In this document: positions 10,746-23,565 of the stretch, in pieces | How the letters are laid out: every line of letters begins with the position of its first letter | Position numbering within the stretch: position 1 is the first letter of the stretch | Assembly (NCBI GenBank): GCA_036417435.1 | Contig: CM070916.1 | Coordinates: 20,209,552 to 20,273,551 of the forward strand | Direction of reading: 5' to 3' | DNA: 64,000 bases | Source: Inia geoffrensis | Lineage: Eukaryota > Chordata > Mammalia > Artiodactyla > Iniidae | The notes under the pieces: generated by a model | What the model saw: the letters and a program-made list of their open reading frames with translations, nothing else | Database searches by the model: none | Told to the model about the DNA's origin: nothing | Program-made: the position numbers and the translations under genes

Positions 10746-13700
10746 CTATCCAAGCAGCCACGGGGGAAGTGCAGTTGCTGCTGGTACTAGGGACACCACA
10801 AGGAGGTGGAGTGAGAAGGAAGAAGTACTCTGGCTTCTTTCCTTCTCTGGAAGCAAGAGTACCTTTGATTGGTTGAACTGACTCAGAAGCTAAAGGACAA
10901 GGGATCCTGGGAAATGTAGTTCCCTACTATATAGAGGGGAGTAGAAGAAAGAAGAAATACAGATCTGAGAGTAAGCAGTAGACGTCCAGCACAATTTATA
11001 CCTCATTCATTATAGCTTCCATTCATTCTGAGGTTAAAGGATGAGTGAGATTCCTCACTATTTCAATTCGATATTGTGGGCTGTAAATGCGGAGTAACTA
11101 TAGCATATTTTTAAAATGTGCTAAAAGCTCATTATAAATGACTATATAATTGAATACTATAAATGTCACAATTTAATAACTCCACAATGCAATCATGAAA
11201 CTTCAAAATTTAGAAGGGAGGCTTTAGTGTGAATCCTTAGTTTCCTGCTGAAGCAAACTGAGGTCCAAAGAAGTTAAGGAGAACTTCAGAGAAATGCTCA
11301 TAGATACTAATGAAGATACTGGTTTATGTTTTTGAGAAACATGGGTATAGAAAAGAGTCATTATGAAAAGAAAATGGGAATCTAAAACATGATCGTGGTA
11401 GTCTTTGACATTGTTTGACATAACCTGAGGTCTCTACTCCTTCCAGATAGAGATATGCCAACATGAGGGATGATGGCAACTTCTTCATACAAATGATTAG
11501 GAAAGTCAACAGTGGTGTTCGTCAGATCTTTCCAGTTCTCTTCATTTCTGGTCACATGGCAGGATTGCAGTGCTTGGCCCCCTTTTGGTTAGGTGGAGCC
11601 AAGTGGTTTGTCCTGGCTGGTCAGTTGTAATATTCTGTCACTTCCAGGGCAGAACAATTATTAATTACCCGTTCAAGACCAGCCATGGTCAGAACTCCCA
11701 TCTTCCCTCTGTCAGAGTGACTGGTAGAATTCCAGATAGCAACTGCTCTATCCCCTTGGGCTGAGAGCGAGGACACACCGTGCAGGCTCCCTACCTGACA
11801 CACAATAGGCATGTAACCTAAGAAAGAAAAGAACCTTTGTAGTTCAGGCCACTGATACTGGGCAGATACAGTGATCTACTGTTCTCCACATAAGAAGTCC
11901 ACAACTACAAACAAATCAGCTTGCAAATGATTAGTACTTATGTTGCCCTTTGTGAAGTAATAATGAAAGTATTCCCACTTAAAAGATTTAATTTAACTCA
12001 ATGATCCACCCAAGAGAAGATGAATAATCATGTTCCTGATAAAATGGATGCTTCCTGAATTTTTCAAGTCTAACGTGTTTCCCCAAAAATAAACATATTG
12101 ATTTTAAAACCTAACAGAAGACATACTTTAATGCTAGAAATTGTAATTATGTATAATTAAGTGGTGATTAATAAGAGTTGAGAAAGAAAAGATGTGTGGA
12201 AAAAACGCAGTATCACCTAAAATAGAATTCCATCTCCTATAGGGCAGCAGAAATAATCACTATTGTGGACTGTATGAAATTGTCTACAAAGCAGCCTAGG
12301 ACCCTTTGCTTAACTCTTCGATCATTAACACCTTCTAATTCCTAATCTGGCTTTCTAGACACCTTAATGTGAGAAAAGAGATACCCGGAGAGCAGATAGG
12401 GATATTCAGGAATAAGGAATAAATATTCTCCCATCTCACCCTAAAGATGAATTTAAAAATCAGCTTTCTGAACATGTAAAGCTAAACTGGTCACCTGTGG
12501 TGACCTCATTCCCATGTGGCCATCTGCATGGCAGTGCGCAAGCACTCTTCTTGCTTTTACTATTGAAACAACAATAATTTAGCAGAACATTATCTGCCAA
12601 TTTTTAACCAGGAATGACCAGGGACTGGTCCGGAAGCACAAGACGCTAGGCTTTAGGATTTTTACCACGTACATCTATGTAAAGGCCCCTTTGCCACATC
12701 ATAGGTTCAAATCACTCTAAAGAGCGATAAATATAGGTTTTGTATATAACCATAAATCTTAGGTTTTCTGGCTTTTGGATATTAAGTTCAGTTGTTAGAT
12801 CCTATGCCCAGATTTCAAGTAAGAAAACAATTAACTATAACTAGAAATGACTAGTACATATGTTTTTTTCCCCTAAAACGATAACACAATTTAAAGATTT
12901 CTCAAAGTCAAAAATGAATGAAATCTTATAGATTTTGACCTTTTGATCTTTATAACCAGAAACATTTTTACAAAGTACTGTAAAGAGATACTTAGTCCCT
13001 AGCTAATGGCTGACTGAGAGCAGTTTTCAGAACAACAAAATTTATTTCAGAAAAATAAGGATTTTGATATTGTGAAATTTTACTTATACCTTAACACAGA
13101 AATTGGCTTGGTCAACTTCTTATGTTAACCTTATATGCAGAAAAAGCATGTGTACTGGTCAAAAAAATTAGGGAAGAAATAAAGGAAACAAGTTATAATA
13201 TTTGACATCATTTTTACCCTTCCTTTCTATTCATTAAGCAAAAGAGGACATTAAATATTTAGGAAGCATGTAAATAATAGATAAGCCAGAAATTAATTTT
13301 TAGAGGACCTAAGCATTTTGAAAACAAATAGAAAATTTAACTTCTTCCTGGAAGAAAGTCACTAAAAGCCATTATTATATTTACTTTTTAAAAAAGGCTC
13401 ACAATGGTGAGTATAAATTTCAAATCTGCCTCAACATAATAGATCAATATAGGCATTTCTTTATTTGTATGACCCTGGCCTGACTGTGGTTTTTATCATC
13501 ATCTCTCCCTAAATTTTTTTTATTTGAAATATTTTACATAAATAAAATAATACATATTCCTTTTTATGAAGATATATTTATATGTTATTGACATTTGGCA
13601 TGTAATACATACTGTTATATATTATATCATAATATATAATAAAGGTATATAAAATAATGAATTACACCTACTTTAAAGCTTAAGATGCACTAGACTTTGC

Positions 13701-14235
13701 GTGGCTTGAGAAACACCCCTGGGTCCCACCTCAATTCTACCCATCTAACTCCTCCCACAAGCAGGGCTGCTTCTCTGCTTTTTGTATTTTTTCCTTTATG
13801 CTTGATGTAGTTTTACTATGCATGGATATATCCTTAAACAATATGCCAATAAATATTTTATGTTTTTGGATTTTACTCCTTCTTGTGGTTTCACCTCCTT
13901 ACATTTTTTTCTCATTTTTTCCCCAGTAATTGTGTCTAAGTAAAAATTCTACAGTAATATTCAGGAGATGCTGGAAAATGAAAATCATCTCTGAATATCA
14001 AAAGCTTTTTAAGATACTTGAGACATTTTATATTAAAGATAATTATTATCAGGAGACTGAGGCAAAGGGCAGAAGAGAGAAACTTGAAAAGCATACAATT
14101 ATTTTAAGAATAAAATAGTGAAAGTACCCAATGGAAGCCTAGAGAATGTTTCCCCAATAGCAGATTTCAGCATAAACCAAGAAATGGCATCACTGGACTT
14201 TGATTATTTAGCTACACAGTTAAATAGCAATTCTT
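10746..14235. other. Long unannotated, mostly unique region
   Basis: This is a 3.5-kb run with almost no repeat that I recognise. It contains an AT-rich patch at about 13500-13665. The segment near 12440-12620 has mixed composition and could be conserved non-coding sequence, but that cannot be judged from one genome. No open frame looks like an exon. Confidence 0.5.
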
Positions 14236-14239
14236 ATTA

Positions 14240-14300
14240 ATTCACTAAGTTAACACATATTTATTGAATGTCTACTATACGCCTGGGGAAAGGAAATACT
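14240..14300 (-). repeat. L2 3'-end scrap
   Basis: The phrase 'acacatatttattgaatgtc' then 'tactatacgcctgggg' is the antisense of an L2 (or MIR) 3' end. It is short and uncertain. Confidence 0.35.
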
Positions 14301-14899
14301 GAAGTTAAAAGAAAAAAGCAAAATGAGTGTCGTCTGGCTTTTCAGAGTAACCGCACCTTGTGCATTCTTGGCTGTTTGGTGTGATGACAGAGGCACTGAT
14401 CTGAACTCTTTGGTCGCAATCGTAACTCCCAGAATTCCTTGAGGCTTGAAATTATTCACTGATTCCCAGCCAGAAGATGATGGAAATTCATATCCCCAAA
14501 ATGGGAGAGGAGCAGCAACTCCACGAAAATGCTTCCCTTTTCCCTACTGTGAAATAATTCTGAGATTATGGAGAAAATAATTTTCATCCATGACAGCTTT
14601 TAAAACCCTAATTTGAAGAGCAAACAAGAAAAACACACTATTTCTTCTAAGAAATGGCTTCTTTTCATTAATGAAAGTGCAGTTTATAAACAAGAATTTG
14701 GAAGTTTTGGAAGAGATGTGGAAGGGGTTTGAATGATTTGGGAGATTCTTGTAGAAATTTCTAGAAATTTAGTAAGGAATCTTTCAGTTTCAGAATTAAA
14801 AACTGCATTATCCAGAGATTTATTTTTTGGCAACTTGCCTAGGTGAGATTACACAATGTGAGTGCATTACTGAAACAGTTTTACTACCCGCACAGTTCT

Positions 14900-14965
14900 A
14901 AAAAATATATACGTGTATATACAGACATACATATATGTGTGCATATATATATGTATATATATAAA
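14900..14965. repeat. TA/TG low-complexity tract
   Basis: This is an interrupted run of TA and TG dinucleotides with a short internal 'acagacatac' phrase. A similar tract occurs at about 22365-22480. Confidence 0.8.
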
Positions 14966-16335
14966 TCCCTCACTCCATGGATGTAGGGTTCTGACCTCTC
15001 TTCACAAACACGTCACAATGTCAAAATATCAGACTTTTTTCCACTCCATATTCTGCCATTTCCAATTTCATGTCTTCACTGAAGCAACACATAAGAATAA
15101 TAATAGGACACAACCTCTCTTCTTTCAAAGCTTATTATTTTTATATCTTTCTCCAACTGAAATGGCAAGAAGGAACACTAGAAGTGAAACTAATTTGTCT
15201 GGGGACATTTCATGAACATGTTACCAGGCAATTTGTTGGATAAATTGAAAAACAAGTAAACAAAACACAAAGCAGAAGTTTCCTCCAAAACATAACTTAA
15301 ACCATTTATGAATTATTAGAGAATCCCTACCAACAGAATTTGCCATATTTTTCCATTTTCTCTCAGATATGAAAGTTGAACTAATAGCCACGCATGAATC
15401 TCTGACCAACAAGTTACTGACTTTTACCAAGACACAATATCTGTGATCTTTCTGTATGGGTATATTGTTTTTCCTTTGTAAGAGATGGTTACATAGATTT
15501 CTAGTCTATATAAACTAACAATACCGATACATGAGTAAAATCAGCATATTTCTGTGGCATGTCATATAAAATACATCTGTATCTCAAAAAAAAGAACATG
15601 CCTTAACGGAAATTCCTTCTCTAGAAATCAGACACTTTAAGTATCAGAAATAGCTCATTTTGTGATACTATGAAAGGTGCCATGTTTTATTTATTTATTT
15701 TTTCAGACCGAGTTTCTATCTAGATCATGATATGTTCAATTCAGTGAGAGGCATTCAATTTATCACCAAATGCTATGTCTCTTAGGGAAAGATATTTTTT
15801 TAAATAGCTATTCATTTTGAAGAATTCCTTTTCTGAAAGCTACTGGAAGGCCACATAACCTTATCTTCAAGATCATCTTCACAGCTCTTGGAAATCCTGG
15901 GAACAAACTACCCAGGAGAGACCAGCACTGATGTATCAGCTAGTCTGATTCTGATCGCTGCCTCAAATTCTGTCTCTCAGGTGCTCTCAGATTTCAAAAG
16001 CAGATTTCTTTGTTTTTTTTCCCCCCATTACAAAGGAGTTTAACGAAGCAAGCAAAGGAATGTGCAGGGAGCAATGCTGTGTGTAGCCAGCGCTTACCAG
16101 TTGTTATAAAACTCGCAACCTTTCTTATACAGAATAGGGCTAATTAAATATTTGTTGGAAAAGAGAAATGCATTTTAAAAATCGGCTCCTTAAAACCCAT
16201 ATCCGTGCATTCTGCTTCACTATTCTCAACGTCAAGGTTGGCCTATGTAGGGAAACCTCCCCGATTGATAAAGGAACAGCCCTCACTCAGATTTTGGGGG
16301 GTTTATCACGAGTCCTGCTTCCACTAATCTAACTA
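14966..16335. other. Unannotated unique sequence
   Basis: No repeat or exon is recognisable. A short TTTA-rich stretch lies at about 15685-15705. Confidence 0.45.
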
Positions 16336-16339
16336 TGCC

Positions 16340-17335
16340 TTCCATCCAGAGGTAGCTTTTCCACAGTCATCTCAAACCTTTATCTCAAATTGGATTTCTT
16401 TCCCTTAAGACCATTTCCCCCACTGCCATGACTGTTTTTTTTTTTTTTTTTTTTTTGCGGTACGCGGGCCTCTCACTGTTGTGGCCTCTCCCGTTGCGGA
16501 GCACAGGCTCCGGACGCGCAGGCTCAGCGGCCACGGCTCACGGGCCCAGCCGCTCCGCGGCATGTGGGATCGTCCCAGACCCGGGCACGAACCCGCGTCC
16601 CCTGCATCGGCAGGCGGACTCTCAACCACTGCGCCACCAGGGAAGCCCTGCCATGACTGTCTTAATTGATGACACCCTTAACTACCTGGAGTCAGAAGCC
16701 TGGGAGTTCTACTGGTTGTTTCTATCCTGCTTACACCATCCATTCAGCCGGTCGCCAAGTCCTGTTGACCCGGACATTGTTATGGGTCCCCTCCACTTTG
16801 TCCTCGCTCGTGCTTCTCTGGTCCAGAGCCTCCGCTCCAGGAACTGATGGTTAGGAAAGTCTAACCTCTGGGCCCCTGCCTTTGGTCTCTGCCTCCTTCA
16901 CCCCTCACACAGCCATAAAATGGACTCTTCCAGTTACTGTTTAAACCTTGCAGAGACTCCCGATCCTTGTGGAATGAGGTTCAAGCTCTTGGGTGTGAGC
17001 GAAAGGGCCATGCCTGATGCACTTCCCTCGCCAGACTCATGTTCCCTCTACCCATCTACTCCACTCATTCCACCTCTGTCATGTTTCAATGTTTACATCT
17101 CCCTTCCCTCCCAGTGTGTACAATTGCCCCCTTCTTTGCCTGGGAAGTGCTTCTCTCCGAGTCTGAGAAGGCTTTTCTGATCTACTCCCATGGACTCATC
17201 ACTTCTTCCTGTGTTTTTATACAGTGAGCTCCTTGAAGGCAGGAATCATGACTTGGTCATCCTTGTATTGATATTATGGGTGCCAAGCACTGTGCCTGGC
17301 CCTTGAGGGGCTTGTCATAACCATTTGTTAAATAA
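16340..17335 (+). repeat. L2 LINE, 3' half, split by a CHR SINE
   Basis: The L2 begins before the SINE (about 16340-16435) and resumes after it. Recognisable phrases are 'catccattcagccggtcgcc' with 'aagtcctgttgaccc' near 16738, 'aatgaggttcaagctcttgg' near 16975, and the 3' end 'gtgagctccttgaaggcagg', 'aatcatgacttggtcatcct', 'agcactgtgcctggccctt' and 'aataaacacatgag'. This is one of the best-preserved L2 copies in the window. Confidence 0.75.
16436..16648 (-). mobile_element. CHR SINE, short form, 12-bp perfect TSD
   Basis: Full-length short-form copy with a T run of about 20 bases on the left, meaning a long intact A tail. The duplication 'tgccatgactgt' at 16424-16435 and 16649-16660 is perfect. 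It lies inside the L2 described for the surrounding stretch. Confidence 0.95.
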
Positions 17336-19255
17336 ACACATGAGCTAAATGGCCAAGATACACACGATTCACAAAACTGAAAGGCGAAAGTAGGAAATAG
17401 GAAACTGAGAACAACTTGAACCGTATGTAAGTAAACTGGATGTAGATGAAGAGTAATGCTCTATAAATCAAAGTGCTTGAAGAAAACCTAAATGAACCCA
17501 TGGACTTGGCAACTGCCATTCTAAGGATGGCTTTACTTATTTTTCAAAGGGTGTGTAATGGGGCTATAAAGTCACATTTTGAAAGGCATTAGACCCTCCT
17601 AATTGTGCTTTTACAAAATTAAAATCAATTTAAATTTTCTAAATTTCCCCCTCTCCATTTGATTAGCGTAACTTATTTACCTTAGTAATTCAGGGAAAAT
17701 ATGTTGTACAGCACTCTGTTTAATATTAGCACATCTGTACCCAGAGAAGCTTCTATGCCTAATAAGAACGTTCGGTGATCTAGATTTAATCTAATATTTG
17801 TCTGACTTCACCCACTGAATAAACATGGCTCATTAGCGTCAAACACACAGAATCTTTGTTTTTCATGACTGTAAACCTGACCTTTGAAATGTAATCTTGT
17901 GGTCTTAAGATTAGCATCCAATAAATCACAACATGAGTTACAGCAAATACTTCCTCCCTTCCCCCTCCTCCTCTTTCTTTCCAACACAAACACACACGCA
18001 AGAAATCATTTAAGAGCTCAAAGATCTGCAGGATATTTTTGGTGCTTTTATCTCTCAGTTTCTAAAAAGTGATATATAAGATGTTATCTCATATTGATAT
18101 TTATGTCCTTACATATTAGTAACCAAGACAGGAAATGGAACCAGATGTAACACACTTCATGCAACAAGACACAACTATTAAAGTACAAGGTATATGAATT
18201 AAGTTTACAGATGCCAAGTACAACTATGTTTGATATGCCTGTTATAAAATAGGGGCTTAAAATATATATTAACATGATGAATAGTTAAATTTGGGGGGAA
18301 ATGTTTATATTTAACGAAGTGTTCAGGTTTGTAAATTTTTTGCTCCAATTACAAATGTAAAATAATATGTAACCCTGCTGTGTAGTTTATAGTTTAGGCT
18401 TCGTTTAAGGATTTTGCAGCGCACATGTTTAAGAAATATTTTCGATATCTTCAAAACATATTTCTGTGACGTTTTCAAATATTGGTATTGAAATATTTAC
18501 TAATTGTGTTTTTCTATGTCTCATGGTTTTTTCCAGTTTTCAATATATTGAAAGGATTCATGGGATTCATGATATAACTCATATATCAGAATCGCTAAAA
18601 TATTATGAAATGATTTTTAAACCCTTTTTGGAATATTTCAGTGAGATGTTAGCAAGAATCAATGCAAAGGCAACAGGGGTTTTTTTCTTCAGTTTTCTAA
18701 ATAGCAAAGACAGAAGCTTAAAAGCATTTTAATAATAAACAACTACAGAAGTACACACATTCTGGAAACAAATTAGGTTATGGTTGTATGTTGGAAGAGC
18801 GTCAAAAACCCACAAAGTGAGTAACAGTGATTTCTGAAGTGAGCATTAAAATTCAGTGCACATTGCTTCCTATGATGTTGAACCTTTATCTGCAAAATGA
18901 GAAAGCTGGAGAGATTTTTGCAGCAATTTAAAATATGGAAATAGCTCTCTTCTGGCTGATTTACAACGTGTGTGGAGTAGTGAATGAGTGAACTCGAGCT
19001 TAGCCTGGGAACACTTTTCCACCAAATAACATTTCAGGCTTAACCCTGCTGGATGGTTTCATCTATTTCTCATCTCCCTCGCAGGCCAAAACCACCCTGT
19101 AAAGACTCCTGGATCACACAGAGTTGTCGGACTGGTCATCCAACCCAGATATAACTCTGGGCAAAGCCAAACCTAACACATGTCTGGAAGAGAGTTATTT
19201 ATAATACACTCTACTTTAAAATACTGAGGAAACGTCAGAGGTCCCAAGAGTTTGA
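17336..19255. other. Unannotated AT-rich unique sequence
   Basis: I recognise no repeat, RNA gene or exon. A pyrimidine-rich patch occurs at about 17950-17982. Open frames are short and random in composition. Confidence 0.5.
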
Positions 19256-19257
19256 AA

Positions 19258-19435
19258 AACAGTACAGTCAGTTTGGACATGGCTTTGAATCCAGGCAGAG
19301 CAATCTGAGTTTGATTCTCTTATTTTTTAGATCTGTAAAATGGAGCTGAAACTTCATGGAGAATTAAATGAGAAAAAGCTTGCAAAATGCTGGCCCAACA
19401 CAAATCGTGGCACACAGGGGTCTCAAAAAAACCAT
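19258..19435 (+). repeat. MIR SINE
   Basis: The order 'ggacatggctttgaatccag', 'tttagatctgtaaaatggag' and 'gagaattaaatgagaaaaag' followed by 'gcacaca' corresponds to MIR core and 3' segment. Confidence 0.6.
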
Positions 19436-19586
19436 CAGTTGTGTTCTAAATACGTACTGTTTTAAATTGTTGCTTTTGCGTCTATACTTCCTTGAAACAG
19501 AAAAATGTTTTTTATTGGTACTCATAGAATAATCCCCCAAGAAGGACCTTTAAAATTGTGATGTAGGTAAGGTTGGAATGGGCGGT

Positions 19587-19606
19587 GGGGGGGGGGGGGG
19601 GGTGGG
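19587..19606 (+). other. Sixteen-G homopolymer plus TGGG
   Basis: A run of 16 G residues is followed by T and GGG. It is length-unstable in replication and sequencing and can form a G-quadruplex on its own. The exact run length in the assembly should not be trusted. Confidence 0.8.
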
Positions 19607-19647
19607 TACCTTTCTTCTTTCTTACCCCTTTAAGCACTATTTCAGTT

Positions 19648-19925
19648 AGACTGTTCTTTTGGGGTACCCCACATGCTAGATTAGTGGTTTTCAAATTGTT
19701 TAGATGTAACAGCAGCATTTTTTTTCCAAATAAAATTTTCATTTCATTTGGAAATGAACCCCGATAGATAGAGATATGGGTCATATCAGAGGAGTTTTTT
19801 TGAAGCGGGAGATGGGTGGTGGGATGGAGAGGCACAGGGGCCTGAGGACCCCCAGAACTGTTCATAGTGTGAAGAATATGGAACTTGACCAATGCTGTTC
19901 CAGCAAGAGTTCACAGAGGTGTGAT
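19648..19925 (+). mobile_element. Possible hAT (MER58-like) remnant
   Basis: The phrase 'agattagtggttttcaaatt' and the A/T-rich segment after it resemble the start of a Charlie-type element. The right end is not clearly present, so this is a weak call. Confidence 0.3.
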
Positions 19926-19929
19926 CCAC

Positions 19930-20419
19930 AGGCCTATTTTAAGAATTTTAAGGGAAAAACACTTGATATAGAATCTAAAAAATCATCTGGATGACTAACA
20001 AATAACTGTATATTTAGAATATGTCTGTTCCCACGTTTTGTTTGGGTTCACAATCATGCTGGTTTCTAGCTCTCATCTAAGTGGATAACACTCTACGGAT
20101 AATGTATCAGTAAGCACTGCTGTGTACCCTAATTTCAAGGATAATAATCATCCAGTGTGCATTATAGTCCTGTTACATTATTTTTATTTTCAGTTATAAA
20201 AATGAAACTTCTCTTTCTCAGGGATAATTACGGATTGAAAAATATTTATATTGAATGACTGTCATTTCTCAAGTTATTTACTAAACTGAGATTTGGATGT
20301 GACATTCTAAACACTGCAAAGTGTGATAAGATAACATACACATTTAATTATTTCTGGCTGGAGAGAAAAGAATAGAGGCGGACTTAATTTTTGCTTTTGT
20401 GCCAAACAAATGTCAAACA
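19930..20419. other. Unannotated unique sequence
   Basis: Nothing recognisable is seen here. Confidence 0.4.
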
Positions 20420-20760
20420 GCCACAGGGTTGGAATGAAGATGAACAGCAGTTACAAAGGGGGAAAGAGGTGGGGTTGGCGGAATGGCGTTCTAAGGCACG
20501 CGGTGGACCTTTCAAAGGGGTTCAGGCATTACTTGGCGCTGAAAAACTCTGCATTAGATCTTTAAACAACACTGACCCTTCATTACATCTACCTGTCTCA
20601 TTTCCTCCGGGACTGCACTCTCTTAATCTTTTTAATGGCCCCTTTTTAATATACCGTGCCTCCTGGGTGATTTTAGATATTTTAACAGAGATCAGCTGGA
20701 TGTCGACAGTGCAGGCTGGTGCAGAATGGATGCGGTTCTCCTGAAGTCACGCTCCTATAC
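20420..20760. other. Unique stretch with unusually many CpG
   Basis: Outside the SINEs this is the most CpG-containing stretch I noticed. CpG occurs in 'ttggcggaatggcgttc', 'gcacgcggtgg', 'ttggcgctg', 'ctccggg', 'taccgtgcc', 'atgtcgaca', 'atgcggttc' and others. It does not match a repeat I know. It overlaps a 117-codon plus-strand open frame that I cannot link to any protein. It could be a conserved regulatory element or a decayed exon. Confidence 0.3.
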
Positions 20761-21640
20761 GGCTGTCTGTCTTATTTAATCAGAGGAGAACTCACTGGCC
20801 TCCCTGAAGGCTTGATTCATTGATTCCTCTTACACTTTTCCCCACATTCTCACTTTCCTTAGCCTTTATTTACAGAGTGTATATTTATATTTCAAAACCT
20901 TTATCAGTTTAATTCAATCGTGGGGCACAAACAATACTTCAGTGTGATCAATTCCATGGTGCACGAAGCAAAATGGAATGTTTTCTCAGTTGGAAGATGC
21001 TCTCAGTTGCTAGGCCCACACTGATTTAATACAAGATTTTTTAGGAAAAAAGAAACAGTATATATTAAATGTACACAATCAATTTTGAGTTGCCTTCCAA
21101 TTTCATCCTGATTTCAGAGACACTGACTACAAAGAAACCTTGCATCTTAGAAGAGTTATGGTACGTGACTAAGACCAGGCTTAACCACCAATGGTCATAA
21201 AAGTCACGTGCAAGGGAAACTGCGGCCAGGTGCAGGGGTTTTCCACATGACCCGTGCTGAACCCTAACGTTCTTGCAAAACCTGCTGACATCTTCCTGCT
21301 TCTGCCTTTGACCAGCTACCAGCCGTTCTCAGTACAGCATTTAAAGAGTCATCCCATTCTGATGACTTATTTCGACTGCCGTGAACCCACACTCAGAGGA
21401 AAGCCAGTGGTGTAGGAGCTAACTTGAACCAGTTCTAAAGAGGTGGCTATTAAATTTTTAGGAATTTTGCAAGCTGGTTAGACAGAGCCATCGTTAAAAA
21501 TTAAATTTCATAAACCTATGATTAATTATTTGTAAAACAATGGTACCAAATACTCAAAACTTATCGCTTTCTAATTATTTTACTCCATCTTACAATTATC
21601 TATGCCCTTGCAATGATTTACATGTTTTGCCTGCATGTTA
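20761..21640. other. Unannotated unique sequence
   Basis: I recognise no repeat or exon here. Confidence 0.4.
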
Positions 21641-21649
21641 GAAATACTA

Positions 21650-22330
21650 CAGAAGAGTGCACCTCTACACTTCTCTTCCCAGCTCTACGTTCAGCAATTC
21701 AGTCACACATGAACTCAGCTCCAGCGAGAGTATTTCCATCATGGCAACTGGAAATGCTACAAATCAAGCTCTAGCCATACTGGTGCCCTTACAAGGCCTG
21801 ACTCACTGCACAGCTCTAGGGGGGCACCAGTCACACTGTTTTCTGTGTAAATGGTGCCTCTCTACCCCAATGCCACCCTTCTGCCAAGGGGTATAAATTC
21901 AGAGAAACTGCTCGTTCCTGTGTCTGGAAGAAGCCACACACAGTCCTGCCACAGGACCTTTGCACTTGTTGTTCCCTTTGCCTGTAATGAACTTTCGCCC
22001 AGAGAGCCCCTTGCCTTCTCATTCACGTTTTTCAGGTGTCTGCTCAAACGTCACCTTGTCAGTGAAGCCTTCCCGGAGGATGCCATTTATAAGGACAAAC
22101 TTACCCTCCCCCAACCTTTGACTCTCTTGCTCCCATCTCTGCATTATTTTTCTTCATAGCACTTATCACTAACTGATAGACTAAATCTTTTACATTTTAC
22201 TCCATTGCTGTTTATTTTCCTCTATTGCGATGTAAACTCCAATAGAGTGTAGGCTTTTTTTCATTCACTGTACTCCCACGGCCTGGCGTATAACAGGTGC
22301 TCAATAATATCATTAAATAAATGAGTGAAT
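21650..22330 (+). repeat. L2 LINE, 3' part
   Basis: The segment from about 21945 follows L2 closely: 'ccacaggacctttgcacttg', 'ttgttccctttgcctgtaat', 'tttttcaggtgtctgctcaa', 'acgtcaccttgtcagtgaag', 'ccttcccggagga', then the terminus 'gtactcccacggcctggcgt' and 'aggtgctcaataatatcatt'. The part before 21920 is less certain. Confidence 0.7.
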
Positions 22331-22364
22331 GTATGATCATTGTAACAAGAACTTTGATTTTACC

Positions 22365-22482
22365 TATATATAATTTTAATTTATACGTAAGTACAGACAT
22401 ACATATGTATATGCATGTATATATAAAATAAATTTGTATATAAACATGCACACGTGCATATACACATATACACACACGTATA
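22365..22482. repeat. TA/CA low-complexity tract
   Basis: An imperfect alternation of TA, CA and TG steps over about 115 bases. Confidence 0.75.
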
Positions 22483-22783
22483 TAGACCAGGGATCTGAAT
22501 ATCTAGATTTGAGTTTCAGCTGTGATGCTGATGAACACATATTATTGAATCTTTACTTGAGAAGCCCTGACTATGACCAGAGACATCCTGCGATGCAGTG
22601 AAGCCATCCATGAGCAGTGTTTCTTTGGTATATAATCAGTTTCTCTTCTGCCAGAACAACACATGGGGACCTGAATCTGATGAATTCCCTACCTTACAGA
22701 CAAGGAATTGGTTTTGCTCATCACTGGAAAGAGATTAAGGCAGAGGCTTGACTTAGTTCAAGAAAGGTGGCTTATGTAAGGGG

Positions 22784-22784
<1 letters not shown>
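22483..22784. other. Unannotated unique sequence
   Basis: I see nothing that I can name in this stretch. Confidence 0.4.

Positions 22785-22826
<42 letters not shown>
22785..22826. repeat. (TA)n microsatellite
   Basis: A perfect TA run of about 42 bases, followed by a short 'catatatg' extension. A 17-base A run lies nearby at about 22921-22937. Confidence 0.95.
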
Positions 22827-22832
<6 letters not shown>

Positions 22833-22939
22833 TGAAAATGTGAGTTTTCCTGAATGGAGACAGAGGAGATGAAAAACAAGAAGAAAACAAACAAACAAAA
22901 ACCCCCCAAAAGATGAACAGAAAAAAAAAAAAAAAAGGA

Positions 22940-23455
22940 GAAACATCATATGTCCAAGTGGCATGACCTGGGAAACAGCAGGGATGATGCTAGGTTGGTA
23001 TCTTAGACTCTCCTGCCCGCCCCCCTTATTTTCCTGCATATTTCCTCCACATTCAATAATTCTAATGATCGAATTATATGCAGTTTTGCATTAAAATCCT
23101 TCTATTGATGGGTTTTAGAAATCATTTTGGACACCTAAAAGGCAGACACATATCTAAAACATCTTAACCTTTATTTCAAAAAAGGCATAAAACAAAAGTT
23201 TTCAATTTTCTTAAATTACAAAAGACGCCCTCAGGAAATTAATTTTCCAAGTTTGTTCCTGTTCCCTACTCCAATAACCTCCACATCTGTATTCAGGAAT
23301 CATCTTCACTTATGAAAACCTAGCTGTATTTTTGTTAATTATTTGCCCAAAGAGTAACGGTAATAAAATGGAAAGCTGAACTAAGAAGGCGTCCTGTTGG
23401 CAGAGTTAAGAGTTAGCCACGTAGCCCAAGGTGCCTGCTGAAGTTTGAGTGTCCT
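22940..23455. other. Unannotated unique sequence
   Basis: No recognised repeat or exon. Low GC throughout. Confidence 0.4.
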
Positions 23456-23459
23456 TCCC

Positions 23460-23565
23460 CTCTTTACTGTCTTCCTTGTTCTTTTCTTGTGAGCAGAGTC
23501 TAACCCTGGACCTGGCACGGAGTAAGTGTTCAGTAAAATATTTTTGGAGTGAATGAATGAATAGC
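23460..23565 (+). repeat. L2 3'-end fragment
   Basis: The phrase 'gtctaaccctggacctggca' followed by 'cggagtaagtgttcagtaaa' and 'gtgaatgaatgaatag' has the typical L2 3' terminus with its short GAAT repeat. Confidence 0.6.

Noticed and set aside
10489..10881. 130-codon plus-strand open frame
   Set aside because: Most of it is the antisense of an L1 fragment.
12440..12620. Possible conserved regulatory element
   Set aside because: Its composition is suggestive but nothing in a single sequence can show conservation, so I mention it only within the unannotated region.
19512..19892. 126-codon minus-strand open frame
   Set aside because: It crosses the G homopolymer (translated as a Pro run) and a probable hAT remnant; no domain is recognised.
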